Program-made: the position numbers and the translations under genes | The notes under the pieces: generated by a model | Seen by the model: only the letters and a program-made list of their open reading frames with translations | Told to the model about the DNA's origin: nothing | The model's database searches: none | Part shown: positions 7,648 to 16,641 of the stretch, one piece after another | How positions within the stretch are numbered: the stretch's first letter is position 1 | Layout of the letters: every line of letters starts with the position of its first letter | Source: Kibdelosporangium sp. MJ126-NF4 | GTDB taxonomy: Bacteria; Actinomycetota; Actinomycetes; Mycobacteriales; Pseudonocardiaceae | DNA: 64,000 bases | Direction: 5' to 3' | Assembly: GCF_000826545.1 (NCBI RefSeq) | Contig: NZ_CDME01000016.1 | Coordinates: 496,001 to 560,000 of the forward strand

Positions 7648-9576
7648 TTGCCGGTTTCCCCTTCCGCTCTTGGTGTTCTGCTGGCCGGGTGCCTGACAGC
7701 CGTGCTGGTGCCAGCCGATTCGGCCACCGCTGACACCGACGAGATCCAGGTCAGCCGGGACAAGGTGGTGATCCCGGTCACCGGTGGCGTTGCCGAGATC
7801 CAGCCAGCCGGTCTGGCGGTCAGCTTCCACGCACGCGGACAGCGAATGGTCGCCTCCGCGCCCGCGGCCGAACTGTCCGCGCCGGGCGCGGTGACCAGAC
7901 GCGGACGGTCGGCGCACTGGTCCTACCCCGAGCGCGGGCTGACCGCGACAGCGAAAGTCGAACGTGGACGGTTGGAGATCTCCCTGTCGTCCACTGTCGA
8001 CTCGACGGTGCACTGGCCGGTCACCGGTACCGACCAGGCGAGCACACACGTGGCGTTCCCGCGCGGCGAGGGGCTGTCCATCCCGGTCGGCGACGCCTGG
8101 TGGAACTCACCGGTGGCGAAACTGGTCGGGTCCGAAGTGGACATGACCGAGGGCCTGACCATGCCGTTCTGGGGCTACTCGCTGGGGCAGCGGGGAATCA
8201 GCTACCTGGTGCCCACGGACATCGACACCTCGCTGCGCTTCGCCAGCACCGATGGCAAGCTGCGCACCGAAGCGCGCCACGAGTTCTCCGAGCGCCGCGC
8301 CACCCGTGAGTACACCGTGTCGCTGGGGATCACCGACAACTCGCCGGTGGCAGCCGCTGTCGACTACCGGCGTTGGCTGGCCGACCGGGGCGAACTGGGC
8401 TCCCTGCGGCGCAAGATGGCGGCGAATCCCGAGATCGGCAGGCTGTTCGGCGCCTTCCACGCGTACACCTGGGGCAAGGCCAGGACAGCTGCCGCGGTGC
8501 AGCGGCTGCGCGCGGCCGGGCTTGACCGGATGTGGCTCGGCTACGACTCCGACCCCACACCGATGGACGCCGCCGCGGTGACCGCGGCCAAACAGGCCGG
8601 TTACCTCGTCGGACCGTACGACAGCTACGACAACGCGCAGGATCCGGCCACGTCGGACGCGCCGTCCTCGGTATGGCCGAGCCCCGTGTGGCCCGAGGCG
8701 TGCGTGATCGACGCGAACGGCAAACCGGTGACCGGCTTCGGCGGCCGCGGCTGCTACGTCAGCACCGAGGCGCTGGCGAAGGACGAGCCGACCAAGCACT
8801 ACCTGGAACAGCGGGTGCGTTCGGTCACCGACAACGGAGTCAACAGCTACTTCCTCGATGTCGACGCGGCGGGCCAGTTCTTCGACGACTACAGCCCCCA
8901 GCACCCGATGAACAAGCCCACGGACCGCGCCAACCGGCTGGCCCGGATGCGTGCCCTCGCCCAGCGCGGGCTGGTGCTCGGCTCGGAAACCGCGGGAGCG
9001 TGGGCCAACACCGCGCTGGCCTACAGCCACGGCTCGCTCACCCCGGTCAGCGACCACCTGTGGGAGCTGCAGAAGGACACCCAGAACTGGGGGCCGTGGT
9101 TCCCCGACCATCGACCGGGTTTCTTCTTCAAACCGGTGGAACTGCCCGCGGACGCGGCCAAGGCGATGTTCGACCCGGCCTACCGCGTTCCGCTGTACCA
9201 GACCGTGCTGCACGACTCGGTGATCAGCCTGGACCGCTGGGAACTGCCGTACTCGAAGTTCCCAGCCCTGCGCAAGAACCGGGCGTTGCTGGCGATGCTC
9301 TACGGCACGCCGCTCAACCTGGTGCTCGACGGCTCCGAGTCGGGCAGCGATCTGGCGGAACTGGCCGAGTTGCAGCGGTTCTTCGCCCCGCTGCACACCG
9401 CGGACCCGATGACCGGTTTCGCCAGGCTCAGTCAGGACGGCCTGGTGCAGCGCAGCACCTTCGGCACCCGGCTGACGGTCACCGCGAACTTCGGCGACCA
9501 GCAGGCCGCCGGTGTGCCCGGTGGCTGTGTGCGTGCGGAACTGGCCGGAGCGCAACCGAAAACGCTCTGCCCCTGA
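7648..9576 (+). CDS. Secreted glycoside hydrolase-like protein
   Basis: A 642-residue exported protein. A signal peptide (about residues 1-28) is followed by an N-terminal beta-sandwich (to about 240) and a probable (beta/alpha)8 barrel with YFLDVDAAGQFFDDYSP as the likely catalytic strand, DVDA being typical of retaining glycosidases of GH31/GH36/GH101-like folds. A short C-terminal beta domain ends in a Cys pair. The exact family cannot be assigned by eye. The start is a TTG at 7648, 8 bases after AAGGAG. Its stop lies one base from the stop of the convergent TIGR01777 gene. Confidence 0.6.
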   Translation: MPVSPSALGVLLAGCLTAVLVPADSATADTDEIQVSRDKVVIPVTGGVAEIQPAGLAVSFHARGQRMVASAPAAELSAPGAVTRRGRSAHWSYPERGLTATAKVERGRLEISLSSTVDSTVHWPVTGTDQASTHVAFPRGEGLSIPVGDAWWNSPVAKLVGSEVDMTEGLTMPFWGYSLGQRGISYLVPTDIDTSLRFASTDGKLRTEARHEFSERRATREYTVSLGITDNSPVAAAVDYRRWLADRGELGSLRRKMAANPEIGRLFGAFHAYTWGKARTAAAVQRLRAAGLDRMWLGYDSDPTPMDAAAVTAAKQAGYLVGPYDSYDNAQDPATSDAPSSVWPSPVWPEACVIDANGKPVTGFGGRGCYVSTEALAKDEPTKHYLEQRVRSVTDNGVNSYFLDVDAAGQFFDDYSPQHPMNKPTDRANRLARMRALAQRGLVLGSETAGAWANTALAYSHGSLTPVSDHLWELQKDTQNWGPWFPDHRPGFFFKPVELPADAAKAMFDPAYRVPLYQTVLHDSVISLDRWELPYSKFPALRKNRALLAMLYGTPLNLVLDGSESGSDLAELAELQRFFAPLHTADPMTGFARLSQDGLVQRSTFGTRLTVTANFGDQQAAGVPGGCVRAELAGAQPKTLCP

Positions 9577-9577
9577 C

Positions 9578-10546
9578 CTACCGCGTCGGCGCCGGAACGC
9601 GGCCGGTGTTTCTGGTGCGGTGCACCAGATCACGGGCCGCGTCCGGCCAGTCGGTGAACTGGAAGGCGAATCCGGCGTCCACCAGCCGTCCCGGCGTGAC
9701 CCGGCGGCTCTTGAGCAGGAGTTCGGTGTCGGACCGCAGGACGAACGCCCCGATCTCGGCCATCCACCTCGTGGCGGGCAGTCCGATCGGGATTCCACAC
9801 GCGGCACGCAGTGCGCGCATGAAGTCGCCGTAGGGCACGGGACTGGGCGCGGCCAGGTTGACAGGGCCGGTCATGTCCTCGTTGTCCATGAGGAACTCGA
9901 CCGAGCGGACCAGGTCCTCGTCGTGGATCCAGGACATGAACTGGCCGCCACCGGCAACCGGGCCGCCGAGGCCGAGCCGGACCATACGCCGCAGCATGTC
10001 GAACGCTCCGCCGCGTTCCGGGCTCATCACCATGGCCGTCCGAAGCGTGACCTTGCGCGTGTGCGGTGTGATCGCCTCCTGCTGCGCCTGCTCCCACGCC
10101 TTGGCGATGTCGACGCTGAAGGCCCAGTAGCCGGGCACATCGGTCTCGTCACCGCCGATGATGCCGGTGGCCTCGTCGTTGGCCGCGTCCGAGCGGTGTG
10201 CGTAGATCGTGGCGGTGCTCATCTGGAGCCACACGCGCGGTGGCGCACTGGCGCGCCGGATCGCCTCGCCCACAGCGCGAGTGGAGTCCACGCGTGAGTC
10301 CATCATCGCCCGCACGTTGCGGTCGTTGTAGCGGCAGTTGACGCTACGCCCGGCGAGGTTGATCACCGCGTCGCAGCCGTCCAGCTCCGCGGCCCAGGCG
10401 CCGACCGTGCGGCCGTCCCAGCGAACCACCCCAGGCCGCGCTCGGTCCTGTCGGCTGAGCACCACCACGTCGTGCCCCGCGGCCGCCAGCGCCCTGCTCA
10501 GCAATCGGCCGATGTGCCCGGTACCTCCCGGCAGCACGATCTTCAT
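9578..10546 (-). CDS. TIGR01777-family NAD(P)-dependent epimerase-like protein
   Basis: A 322-residue extended-SDR protein. It opens with the Rossmann motif GGTGHIG (residues 7-13), carries INLAGRSV and WLQMSTATIY in the central fold, and ends with the DUF1731-type tail containing the SRRVTPGRLVDAGF signature. In-frame sequence continues upstream, but ATG 10546 is favoured by a GGAGGGGGAGG ribosome site. Members of this family are poorly characterised; some associate with SulA-like annotations. Two strong palindromes lie in its promoter region, so it is probably under a TetR-type repressor. Confidence 0.85.
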   Translation of the reverse strand: MKIVLPGGTGHIGRLLSRALAAAGHDVVVLSRQDRARPGVVRWDGRTVGAWAAELDGCDAVINLAGRSVNCRYNDRNVRAMMDSRVDSTRAVGEAIRRASAPPRVWLQMSTATIYAHRSDAANDEATGIIGGDETDVPGYWAFSVDIAKAWEQAQQEAITPHTRKVTLRTAMVMSPERGGAFDMLRRMVRLGLGGPVAGGGQFMSWIHDEDLVRSVEFLMDNEDMTGPVNLAAPSPVPYGDFMRALRAACGIPIGLPATRWMAEIGAFVLRSDTELLLKSRRVTPGRLVDAGFAFQFTDWPDAARDLVHRTRNTGRVPAPTR

Positions 10547-10562
10547 CGACCTCCCCCTCCCC

Positions 10563-10615
10563 GCTTTGAGCAGTCGCTCAAAGCGCACTGTAGCCCGATT
10601 TGAGCGATCGCTCAA
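10563..10615. promoter_or_regulatory. Two TetR-like operators upstream of the TIGR01777 gene
   Basis: Site 1 (10563-10584) has perfect 9-bp arms GCTTTGAGC/GCTCAAAGC around 4 bases. Site 2 (10600-10615) is the perfect 16-bp palindrome TTGAGCGATCGCTCAA. Both share TTGAGC..NN..GCTCAA and their centres are 34 bp apart, about three helical turns. They lie 17-70 bp upstream of the minus-strand start at 10546. This is the typical layout of a TetR-family target; no tetR gene adjoins it. Confidence 0.65.
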
Positions 10616-10684
10616 CCGAGCCGCGCAAACGTCCCGCGATGAGACTGTTCGGCGTAACTTTGGTCTGAACCCGACATACTTTCG

Positions 10685-10713
10685 TTGACTGCAGTCAAAA
10701 GTGTTCGTAGGTT
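10685..10713 (+). promoter_or_regulatory. Promoter with palindrome over the -35 box
   Basis: TTGACT (10685-10690), 17 bp, then TAGGTT (10708-10713) form a plausible promoter for the gene at 10761. The -35 lies within the perfect 14-bp palindrome TTGACTGCAGTCAA (10685-10698), suggesting a regulator that competes with RNA polymerase. Confidence 0.5.
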
Positions 10714-10760
10714 CGCGGGGAAGTCATGTGGAAACCCTGCGCTTCCATCAAGGAGCAAAG

Positions 10761-13745
10761 ATGCTTCTGGCTGTCCACGACCGATGCCGCCAGTCGCTCG
10801 TCGCGGCAATCGCCCTGTTCACGTTCCTGTCTGTGATCGTCACCGTGCCCGCGCACGCGGCCATTCCGCCGCAGCAGCCCGGTGTCACACTTCGTGTGTT
10901 CGACATACAAACCGACATGGCCAAGCTCTGCACCATCAAGCCCGGTCAGACGCCCAACGTCGACAAGCTCATGCCGGTGATCAACTGGACGAGCACGGCC
11001 GACTTCGGGATCGCCGACCGGTTCGTGTCCGAGGTGACCGGCAACATCAACATCGCCGCGGCCGGTACGTACCAGTTCCGGCTGACCAGCGACGACGGTT
11101 CCCGACTGCGGATCGACGACAAGGTCGTGATCAACCACGACGGTCTGCACGGCGGCACGGCGGTGACCGGCTCCGTGCAACTCGGCACCGGCTACCACGC
11201 GCTGCGGATCGAGCACTTCGACAACCACGTCGACCAGCAGATCACGTTGGAATGGCAGCCACCCGGTGCCACCGGTTTCGTCGTCGTGCCGAACTCGGTG
11301 CTCAGCACCGACAAGGACGTCGTGCGGGTGACCGCGCCGGGGCGCAAGGAGTGCGAAGGCGTCGCGGACTCACCGGGTGACGGCCTGCCGTTGACCTCCG
11401 TGCACCCCGGCTTCACGCTGACCAACCTGCGCCCCAACGGTTTCCAGCCGCAAGTCACCGGCATGGACTGGCTGCCGGACGGCAGGCTCGCGATCGCCAC
11501 GTGGGGCGGCTCCAACAACGTGCTCGGCGAGGTCTACCTGATGAGCAACGTCGCGGGCAACACGGACCCGACACGCGTGACGGCCAAGCGCGTCGCGAGC
11601 GCCCTGAAGGAGCCGATGGGCGTCAAGTACGTCGACGGCAAGCTGTACGTGTCGGAGAAGACCAGGCTCGTCGAACTCAACGACACCAACGGCGACGAGG
11701 TGACCGACACCTACCGCACGGTCGCCACCTGGCCGTTCGGTGGCAACTTCCACGAGTTCGCGTTCGGCCTGCTGTACAAGGACGGCTTCTTCTACGCGAA
11801 CCTGTCGGTGTCCATCAACTACGGCGGCGCCACGACTGACCCGCAGCCCGCACCGGGCCGGGGCACCACCATCAAGATCAACAAGAACACCGGTGAGGTG
11901 TCCCCCGTCGCAGGCGGCCTGCGGACCCCACATGGCATCGGCTGGGGACCGGAAGGCGACGTCTACGTCACCGACAACCAGGGCGGCTGGCTCCCGGCGA
12001 ACAAACTGGTCCGGGTCAAGCAGAACCGGTTCTTCAACCACTACACGAACCCGGCGGGCCCGTTCGACGCGCAGCCGGTCACCACGCCCGTGCTGTGGTT
12101 GCCGCAGAACGAGATCGCCAACTCGCCCAGCAACCCGATCACGCTGACACAGGGTCCCTTCGCCGGGCAGATGGTGTACGGCGACGTGACGTACGGCGGC
12201 ATCCAGCGTACGTACCTCGAGAAGGTCAACGGCGAGTACCAGGGCGCTGTTTTCCGCATGACACAAGGACTCGAGTCGGGCGTCAGCCGGATCAGCCTCG
12301 GCCCGGACGGCGCGATCTACACCGGCGGCATCGACGGCGGCGGCAACTGGGGCCAGCCGGGCAAACTCGCCTTCGGCCTGCAGAAGCTGACACCCAACGG
12401 CACCAACGCCTTCGACATCCTGGCCATGCGTGCCGTGCAGGGCGGCTTCGAACTGGAGTACACCCAGCCGCTGTCGGCCGGGACCGTGCAGGATCTGCTG
12501 GCCAAGTACCAAGTGTCGCAATGGCGGTACGCGCCGACAGCGGCGTACGGCGGCCCGAAGATCAACGAGCAGACGCTCACGGTCAGCACAGCGTCGGTGT
12601 CCGCCGACCGCAAGAAGGTCACGCTGCAGATCCCAGGCCTGAAAGCCGGGTACGTGGTGCACGTCCGCTCGCCGCGGCCGTTCTCCTCGGCGTCCGGCAC
12701 GGCGTTGTGGAGCACCGAGGCGTGGTACACCCTCAACTCACTGGTGGGTGGTCCCGCGGCCAGCGTGACCTACGAAGCCGAGCGTGCTGCCCTGAGCGGC
12801 GGCGCAGGCGTCGCTACCAACCACAATGGTTACGAGAGCACGGGCTTCGTCGACGGCTACTGGAACAAGGGCGCGACGACGACGTTCTCGGTGAACGCCG
12901 CCGCGGCCGGGTCGTACAACGTGGGCCTGCGCTACTCCAACGGGCCGAATCCCAGTGCCGGGACCAAGTCCGTGAGCGTCCACGTCAACGGTGCGAAGGT
13001 CCGGCAGGTGCGCCTCGCCAGCACGACCACCTGGGACAACTGGGCGGTGCAACCGGAAGCGTTGACGCTCAAGGCAGGGACCAACTCGATCGCCTACCGG
13101 TTCGACGACGGCGACGTGGGCAACGTCAACCTCGACAACATCACGGTCGCCGCCTCCCAGCGGATCCCGCTGTTCAACGGCAGCAACCTCAACGCCTGGG
13201 AGCTCAGATCAGGCGGCGCCGCGCCGTGGCCGATCAACGGTGGTTCGACGGAAACCCTCGGCGGCGACATCCGGACCAAGCAGAAGTTCGGCGACTTCAA
13301 GATGCACGTGGAATGGTACGAACCGCAGTACCCGTCGAACGTTACCGGCCAGCAGCGGGGCAACAGCGGCATCTTCCTCCAGGAGCGCTACGAGCTCCAG
13401 GTGCTGGACTCCTTCGGCGACCCCACGCTCGGCAACGACGAGGCGGGCTCCATCTACGCGAGGAAAGCACCGGACGTCAACGCGGCGACCGCACCGCTGA
13501 CCTGGCAGACCTACGACGTCACCTTCCGGGCGGCCCGGTTCGACAGCGCGGGCACCAAGACCGACAACGCCCGCGTGACGGTCGTCTGGAACGGCAAGAC
13601 AGTCCACAACAACGTGGAGATCAGCAGCCCGACGGGATCGGGCGACCCGGAGAACGCCGCCGGTGGCGCGATCCGCCTGCAGGACCACGGCGACCCGGGT
13701 GAGAACCCGCGCTACCGCAACATCTGGATCGAACCGATTTCCTGA
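10761..13745 (+). CDS. Secreted multidomain sugar-active protein (PA14, beta-propeller, CBM, DUF1080)
   Basis: A 994-residue exported protein. Order: signal peptide (to about 34, ending AHA); PA14 domain (about 45-165, GTYQFRLTSDDGSRLRIDD); six-bladed propeller of the glucose/sorbosone dehydrogenase type (about 190-560, with TPHGIGWGPEGDVYVTDNQGG); a CBM6/35-like lectin module (about 660-785, YEAERAALSGGA); and a C-terminal 3-keto-disaccharide hydrolase/DUF1080 module (about 790-990, IPLFNGSNLNAWE and NSGIFLQERYELQVLDS). Such combinations act on extracellular saccharides, and the propeller is often a PQQ- or cofactor-free lyase or dehydrogenase. ATG 10761 follows AAGGAG. Confidence 0.8.
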   Translation: MLLAVHDRCRQSLVAAIALFTFLSVIVTVPAHAAIPPQQPGVTLRVFDIQTDMAKLCTIKPGQTPNVDKLMPVINWTSTADFGIADRFVSEVTGNINIAAAGTYQFRLTSDDGSRLRIDDKVVINHDGLHGGTAVTGSVQLGTGYHALRIEHFDNHVDQQITLEWQPPGATGFVVVPNSVLSTDKDVVRVTAPGRKECEGVADSPGDGLPLTSVHPGFTLTNLRPNGFQPQVTGMDWLPDGRLAIATWGGSNNVLGEVYLMSNVAGNTDPTRVTAKRVASALKEPMGVKYVDGKLYVSEKTRLVELNDTNGDEVTDTYRTVATWPFGGNFHEFAFGLLYKDGFFYANLSVSINYGGATTDPQPAPGRGTTIKINKNTGEVSPVAGGLRTPHGIGWGPEGDVYVTDNQGGWLPANKLVRVKQNRFFNHYTNPAGPFDAQPVTTPVLWLPQNEIANSPSNPITLTQGPFAGQMVYGDVTYGGIQRTYLEKVNGEYQGAVFRMTQGLESGVSRISLGPDGAIYTGGIDGGGNWGQPGKLAFGLQKLTPNGTNAFDILAMRAVQGGFELEYTQPLSAGTVQDLLAKYQVSQWRYAPTAAYGGPKINEQTLTVSTASVSADRKKVTLQIPGLKAGYVVHVRSPRPFSSASGTALWSTEAWYTLNSLVGGPAASVTYEAERAALSGGAGVATNHNGYESTGFVDGYWNKGATTTFSVNAAAAGSYNVGLRYSNGPNPSAGTKSVSVHVNGAKVRQVRLASTTTWDNWAVQPEALTLKAGTNSIAYRFDDGDVGNVNLDNITVAASQRIPLFNGSNLNAWELRSGGAAPWPINGGSTETLGGDIRTKQKFGDFKMHVEWYEPQYPSNVTGQQRGNSGIFLQERYELQVLDSFGDPTLGNDEAGSIYARKAPDVNAATAPLTWQTYDVTFRAARFDSAGTKTDNARVTVVWNGKTVHNNVEISSPTGSGDPENAAGGAIRLQDHGDPGENPRYRNIWIEPIS

Positions 13746-13754
13746 CGCCGAACC

Positions 13755-13783
13755 GATGTGGGGCTCACCGCGAGCCCCACATC
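13755..13783. terminator. Bidirectional 12-bp hairpin
   Basis: Perfect arms GATGTGGGGCTC (13755-13766) and GAGCCCCACATC (13772-13783) with a 5-nt loop, between two convergent stops at 13745 and 13794. Confidence 0.75.
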
Positions 13784-13793
13784 ACCCATTTGC

Positions 13794-14783
13794 TCACCAA
13801 CTGCCGGAGCTCCCGCTGTCCGACGAACTGCTGCCGGAGCTCCCGCTGTCGTAGGAACTGCTGCTGCTGGAACTGTCATAGGAACTGCTGCTGCTGCTCG
13901 AGCTGTCGTATGAGCTGCCGCCGTACCAACCGGTGCTGCCGTGGGAGCGGTAGCCACCCGAACGCTGCCCACCACGTCCCCGTCCTGACTTGCTGAGAGC
14001 AGCTATCAACGCGATGAACCCACCCAGGATGCCGAGCCCGAACAGCCAGCCGAACACCACCCCACCACTGGACCTGGATGAACTGTCCGACGAGGCCGCC
14101 GCCCTGGTCGAGGTGGTGTAGGTGGGGGCTGTGTACGACGGGGACGTGTACGTCGGCGTCGCGCGCCGGGTCAGCGTCATTCCCGCCGAGGAGAACGTCG
14201 CCTTCACCGTCAGGGTCTCCTTCGCGGACAACGCGTTCAGCTGGACGCGGAGGACAGCACCGTCGACCGTGGCGACACCGCTGCGGCAGTCGACTCTCCG
14301 CAGGTAGCAGTAGCTCAACTTCGCCGCCGACGGCGCGGTGATCGTCGCGGTCACCGAGGACATCGGGACGTTCCAACTGTCGTCCGCCACCTCCCACCGC
14401 ACGGACGCGTCAGAGTTCACCAGCGACACAGCGTCAAGCACGTCGTAGTCCAGCACGTAGGTGTGCACACCGGTCACCGTGACAGCAGGGTCACCGACTT
14501 TGATGTATGTGCTCCCCATGGTCACGGTCGTGGGAGCACCGTCCGGACTGGTCGCCTTCGCGGGCCCCGCCAGCTTTCGGCCCGAGAGGCCGCGGGTGAT
14601 GCCGTGCCGCTCGTTGGTCCCGAAGTCGTAGGCGATCTTCTCGGTGACGTGTGCGCTGCCGTTGGAGGCGATGGTCACGGACACGTCGTAGGAGGCGATC
14701 CGCTCGTTCGGCGCTGCCGACGCCACCGGAGCCGCGATGAGTGCGACGCCCAGCGCCAGCGTTCCGGCCACCAGAATCCTCAT
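13794..14783 (-). CDS. DUF2207-type membrane protein with Ser/Tyr-rich tail
   Basis: A 329-residue protein. A signal peptide (ending SAA) precedes an extracytoplasmic DUF2207-like domain (about 30-200, with the typical ITRGLSGRK after YDFGTNERHG). A Thr/Ser/Tyr-rich linker with repeated PTYT/PSYT units follows, then one membrane span (GVVFGWLFGLGILGGFIALIA), a short Arg/Gly stretch, and a C-terminal low-complexity tail of repeated YDS(S)n blocks. Most family members have more membrane segments; this is a short version. ATG 14783 was preferred over 14801 on its purine-rich leader. Function unknown. Confidence 0.75.
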   Translation of the reverse strand: MRILVAGTLALGVALIAAPVASAAPNERIASYDVSVTIASNGSAHVTEKIAYDFGTNERHGITRGLSGRKLAGPAKATSPDGAPTTVTMGSTYIKVGDPAVTVTGVHTYVLDYDVLDAVSLVNSDASVRWEVADDSWNVPMSSVTATITAPSAAKLSYCYLRRVDCRSGVATVDGAVLRVQLNALSAKETLTVKATFSSAGMTLTRRATPTYTSPSYTAPTYTTSTRAAASSDSSSRSSGGVVFGWLFGLGILGGFIALIAALSKSGRGRGGQRSGGYRSHGSTGWYGGSSYDSSSSSSSSYDSSSSSSSYDSGSSGSSSSDSGSSGSW

Positions 14784-14876
14784 CGCTCGCCCCCCAGTCA
14801 TGATCGGCCTGTTCGCCGCCTACGACGCCGACTGCGGCGGATTGGTTCCGAATTGCCTGCGTCCATGCTGATCTGA

Positions 14877-15473
14877 TCAGGTTTGCGTGTCGTGCGTTCG
14901 CACTCCGTCGAGCAGCATGCCGACCATTCGCCGGGGGTCGTAGCGCGGATCGCTGTCGCCGCCAATGCAGAGGTTGCCGATCCCCCGCATCAGTTCGAGC
15001 GGCCGCACATCGGGCCGGACCTCACTGGCTTCGGCGGCGGCGTCCAGCAACTGCCCGCACACGGGCAGCAAACGGTCGAGGAAGTAGATGTGCAGCGCCT
15101 CGAAGCCGCTGCTGTCCGACTGCAACGCGTTGGCCAGTCCGTGTTTCGTGACGAGGAAGTCGATGAAGAGGTCCACCCATTGCCGCAGCGCCGTGAACGG
15201 GGAGTCCGCGGCGGCCAGCAGCGCGGGCCCCGCCTCGGCGCACGCTTCGATCTGGTGGCGGTAGACGGCGACGACGAGATCAGCGCGGGTCGGGAAGTGC
15301 CGGTACATCGTCCCGATGCCGACGCCCGCCTTGGCCGCGATCTCCCGGATCGGCGCGTCGACGCCGGAGGTGACGAACACCGCGGCGGCCGCGGCGAGCA
15401 GCGTCTGTTCGTTGCGCTGCGCGTCGGACCGCTTGCTCCGGGGCGCGCCGGACTGGCCTGCTGTGGACACCAC
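14877..15473 (-). CDS. TetR-family transcriptional regulator
   Basis: A 198-residue repressor-like protein. The N-terminal TetR HTH is clear (IREIAAKAGVGIGTMYRHFPTRADLVVAVY, about residues 42-71), followed by an all-helical ligand domain resembling the C-terminal domain of SbtR-like regulators (FIDFLVTKHGLANAL). The start is GTG 15473 with AGAAGGA upstream. It lies downstream of a lipoprotein gene on the same strand (73 bp). It could bind the palindromes at 10563-10615, but it is 4 kb away and nothing links them directly. Confidence 0.9.
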   Translation of the reverse strand: MVSTAGQSGAPRSKRSDAQRNEQTLLAAAAAVFVTSGVDAPIREIAAKAGVGIGTMYRHFPTRADLVVAVYRHQIEACAEAGPALLAAADSPFTALRQWVDLFIDFLVTKHGLANALQSDSSGFEALHIYFLDRLLPVCGQLLDAAAEASEVRPDVRPLELMRGIGNLCIGGDSDPRYDPRRMVGMLLDGVRTHDTQT

Positions 15474-15546
15474 GGCATCCTTCTCTCACGGGCGACGGTC
15501 GTTCTGGAACGACGCTCCGTTTCAAGCGTAGCGGATCCGGCAGGTC

Positions 15547-16431
15547 CTACCGGCCCATCTCCGCCGGATCGATCAGCTTGTCGGCCGGGGGCGCGGCGAT
15601 GGACACGGCTTTGCCGAAGTTCGTGAACTGCGCCTCGATCGTGGTCTTCACACCGCCCGGCGGCAGCTTGACCCCGGCCAGTTCGACGAGCTGTCCCATC
15701 AGGTCTGTCGCGTCCATGCGCACGATCACGATCCGGCCCTGCGCGTCGAGCGCCACGTCCACGGTCACCGTGCCCTTCAGCGCGCTCATGTCGAGGTTCT
15801 GGCGGGCGAACATGCGCGCTGCGGCCGTTCCCAGTGCGGGCATCGCGTCGGGCGCGGACACGGTCAGCTGGAAGGTCGTGCCCGACCGCGACACCGTCGC
15901 CTTACCGCTCTCGATCAGGGCGATCAGCCGCGACGGCGTCCGCGCGGTGGTCTCGACCTGCACGCCCTGGCTCGCCATCATGGTCGCGGCCTGGGCAAGG
16001 GGCATCGCCAGCCACCGGCCGCGCAGCTTCGGCGGCCAGCCGCGCATGGTCATGTACACCTGGTCGCCGACCCGCATCACCTCGGCCGTCAGGTCGGTCA
16101 GCGCGACCGTGGCGTCACCGGTGATCATCCGGCCGAGCTCCGGCGGGTTGGCGGCGAACGCGGCGACGGCCCGGTGGGTGCCTGCCGGACCGTCGAAGTC
16201 TGCGGTCGACGTCCAGTCGAAGGTTCCGTCGCGCCCAAGCACCATCGTCTGCCGTTCAACCAGTTGCCCGGTGCCGGACAGGGTTTTGCCCACCGCGGCG
16301 GTGACCTCGTCGATCGTCGCGCCCAGGATCGGCGCAGCCGACGACCCTGTGGACGTGTCGGTGCCGCAGCCAGTGACGGCGAGCATTCCGGCGAGCAGGC
16401 ATAAGCCCAGCCGGGCACGGATCGATCTCAC
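15547..16431 (-). CDS. Lipoprotein of the LppX/LprAFG type
   Basis: A 294-residue exported lipoprotein with lipobox LAVTGC near residue 22. The mature part has the LppX/LprAFG-like fold pattern: repeated strand pairs, VYMTMRG, an LIALIESGKA helix, and a late segment with VDVALDAQGRIVIVRMDAT. Mycobacterial relatives carry or transfer lipids across the envelope. The frame is open to a TTG at 16446, but the GTG at 16431, preceded by GGGGGAA, gives a normal signal peptide. It sits upstream of TetR on the same strand. Confidence 0.8.
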   Translation of the reverse strand: MRSIRARLGLCLLAGMLAVTGCGTDTSTGSSAAPILGATIDEVTAAVGKTLSGTGQLVERQTMVLGRDGTFDWTSTADFDGPAGTHRAVAAFAANPPELGRMITGDATVALTDLTAEVMRVGDQVYMTMRGWPPKLRGRWLAMPLAQAATMMASQGVQVETTARTPSRLIALIESGKATVSRSGTTFQLTVSAPDAMPALGTAAARMFARQNLDMSALKGTVTVDVALDAQGRIVIVRMDATDLMGQLVELAGVKLPPGGVKTTIEAQFTNFGKAVSIAAPPADKLIDPAEMGR

Positions 16432-16641
16432 TGTGGTTTCCCCCAAGGTTTCCCGGACACAGCGCCGGATGTGCGGGAAACCCTACACCGCTAGCTGGCG
16501 CCCGCCTGCCCGGTGAGCGCATTTCCGAACACCGGCAAGCCATCGCCATCCACCGTCTCGGCGGCGAAACCCTCGAACATGAGCACAGGGTGACCGTTCA
16601 CCCCTATCGGGGAAACCCTTTCGGGTCTTTCTTCCTGTGGC

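Noticed and set aside
8107..9807. 566-codon minus-strand frame
   Set aside because: Shadow of the glycosidase-like gene, with no recognisable motif and no start context.
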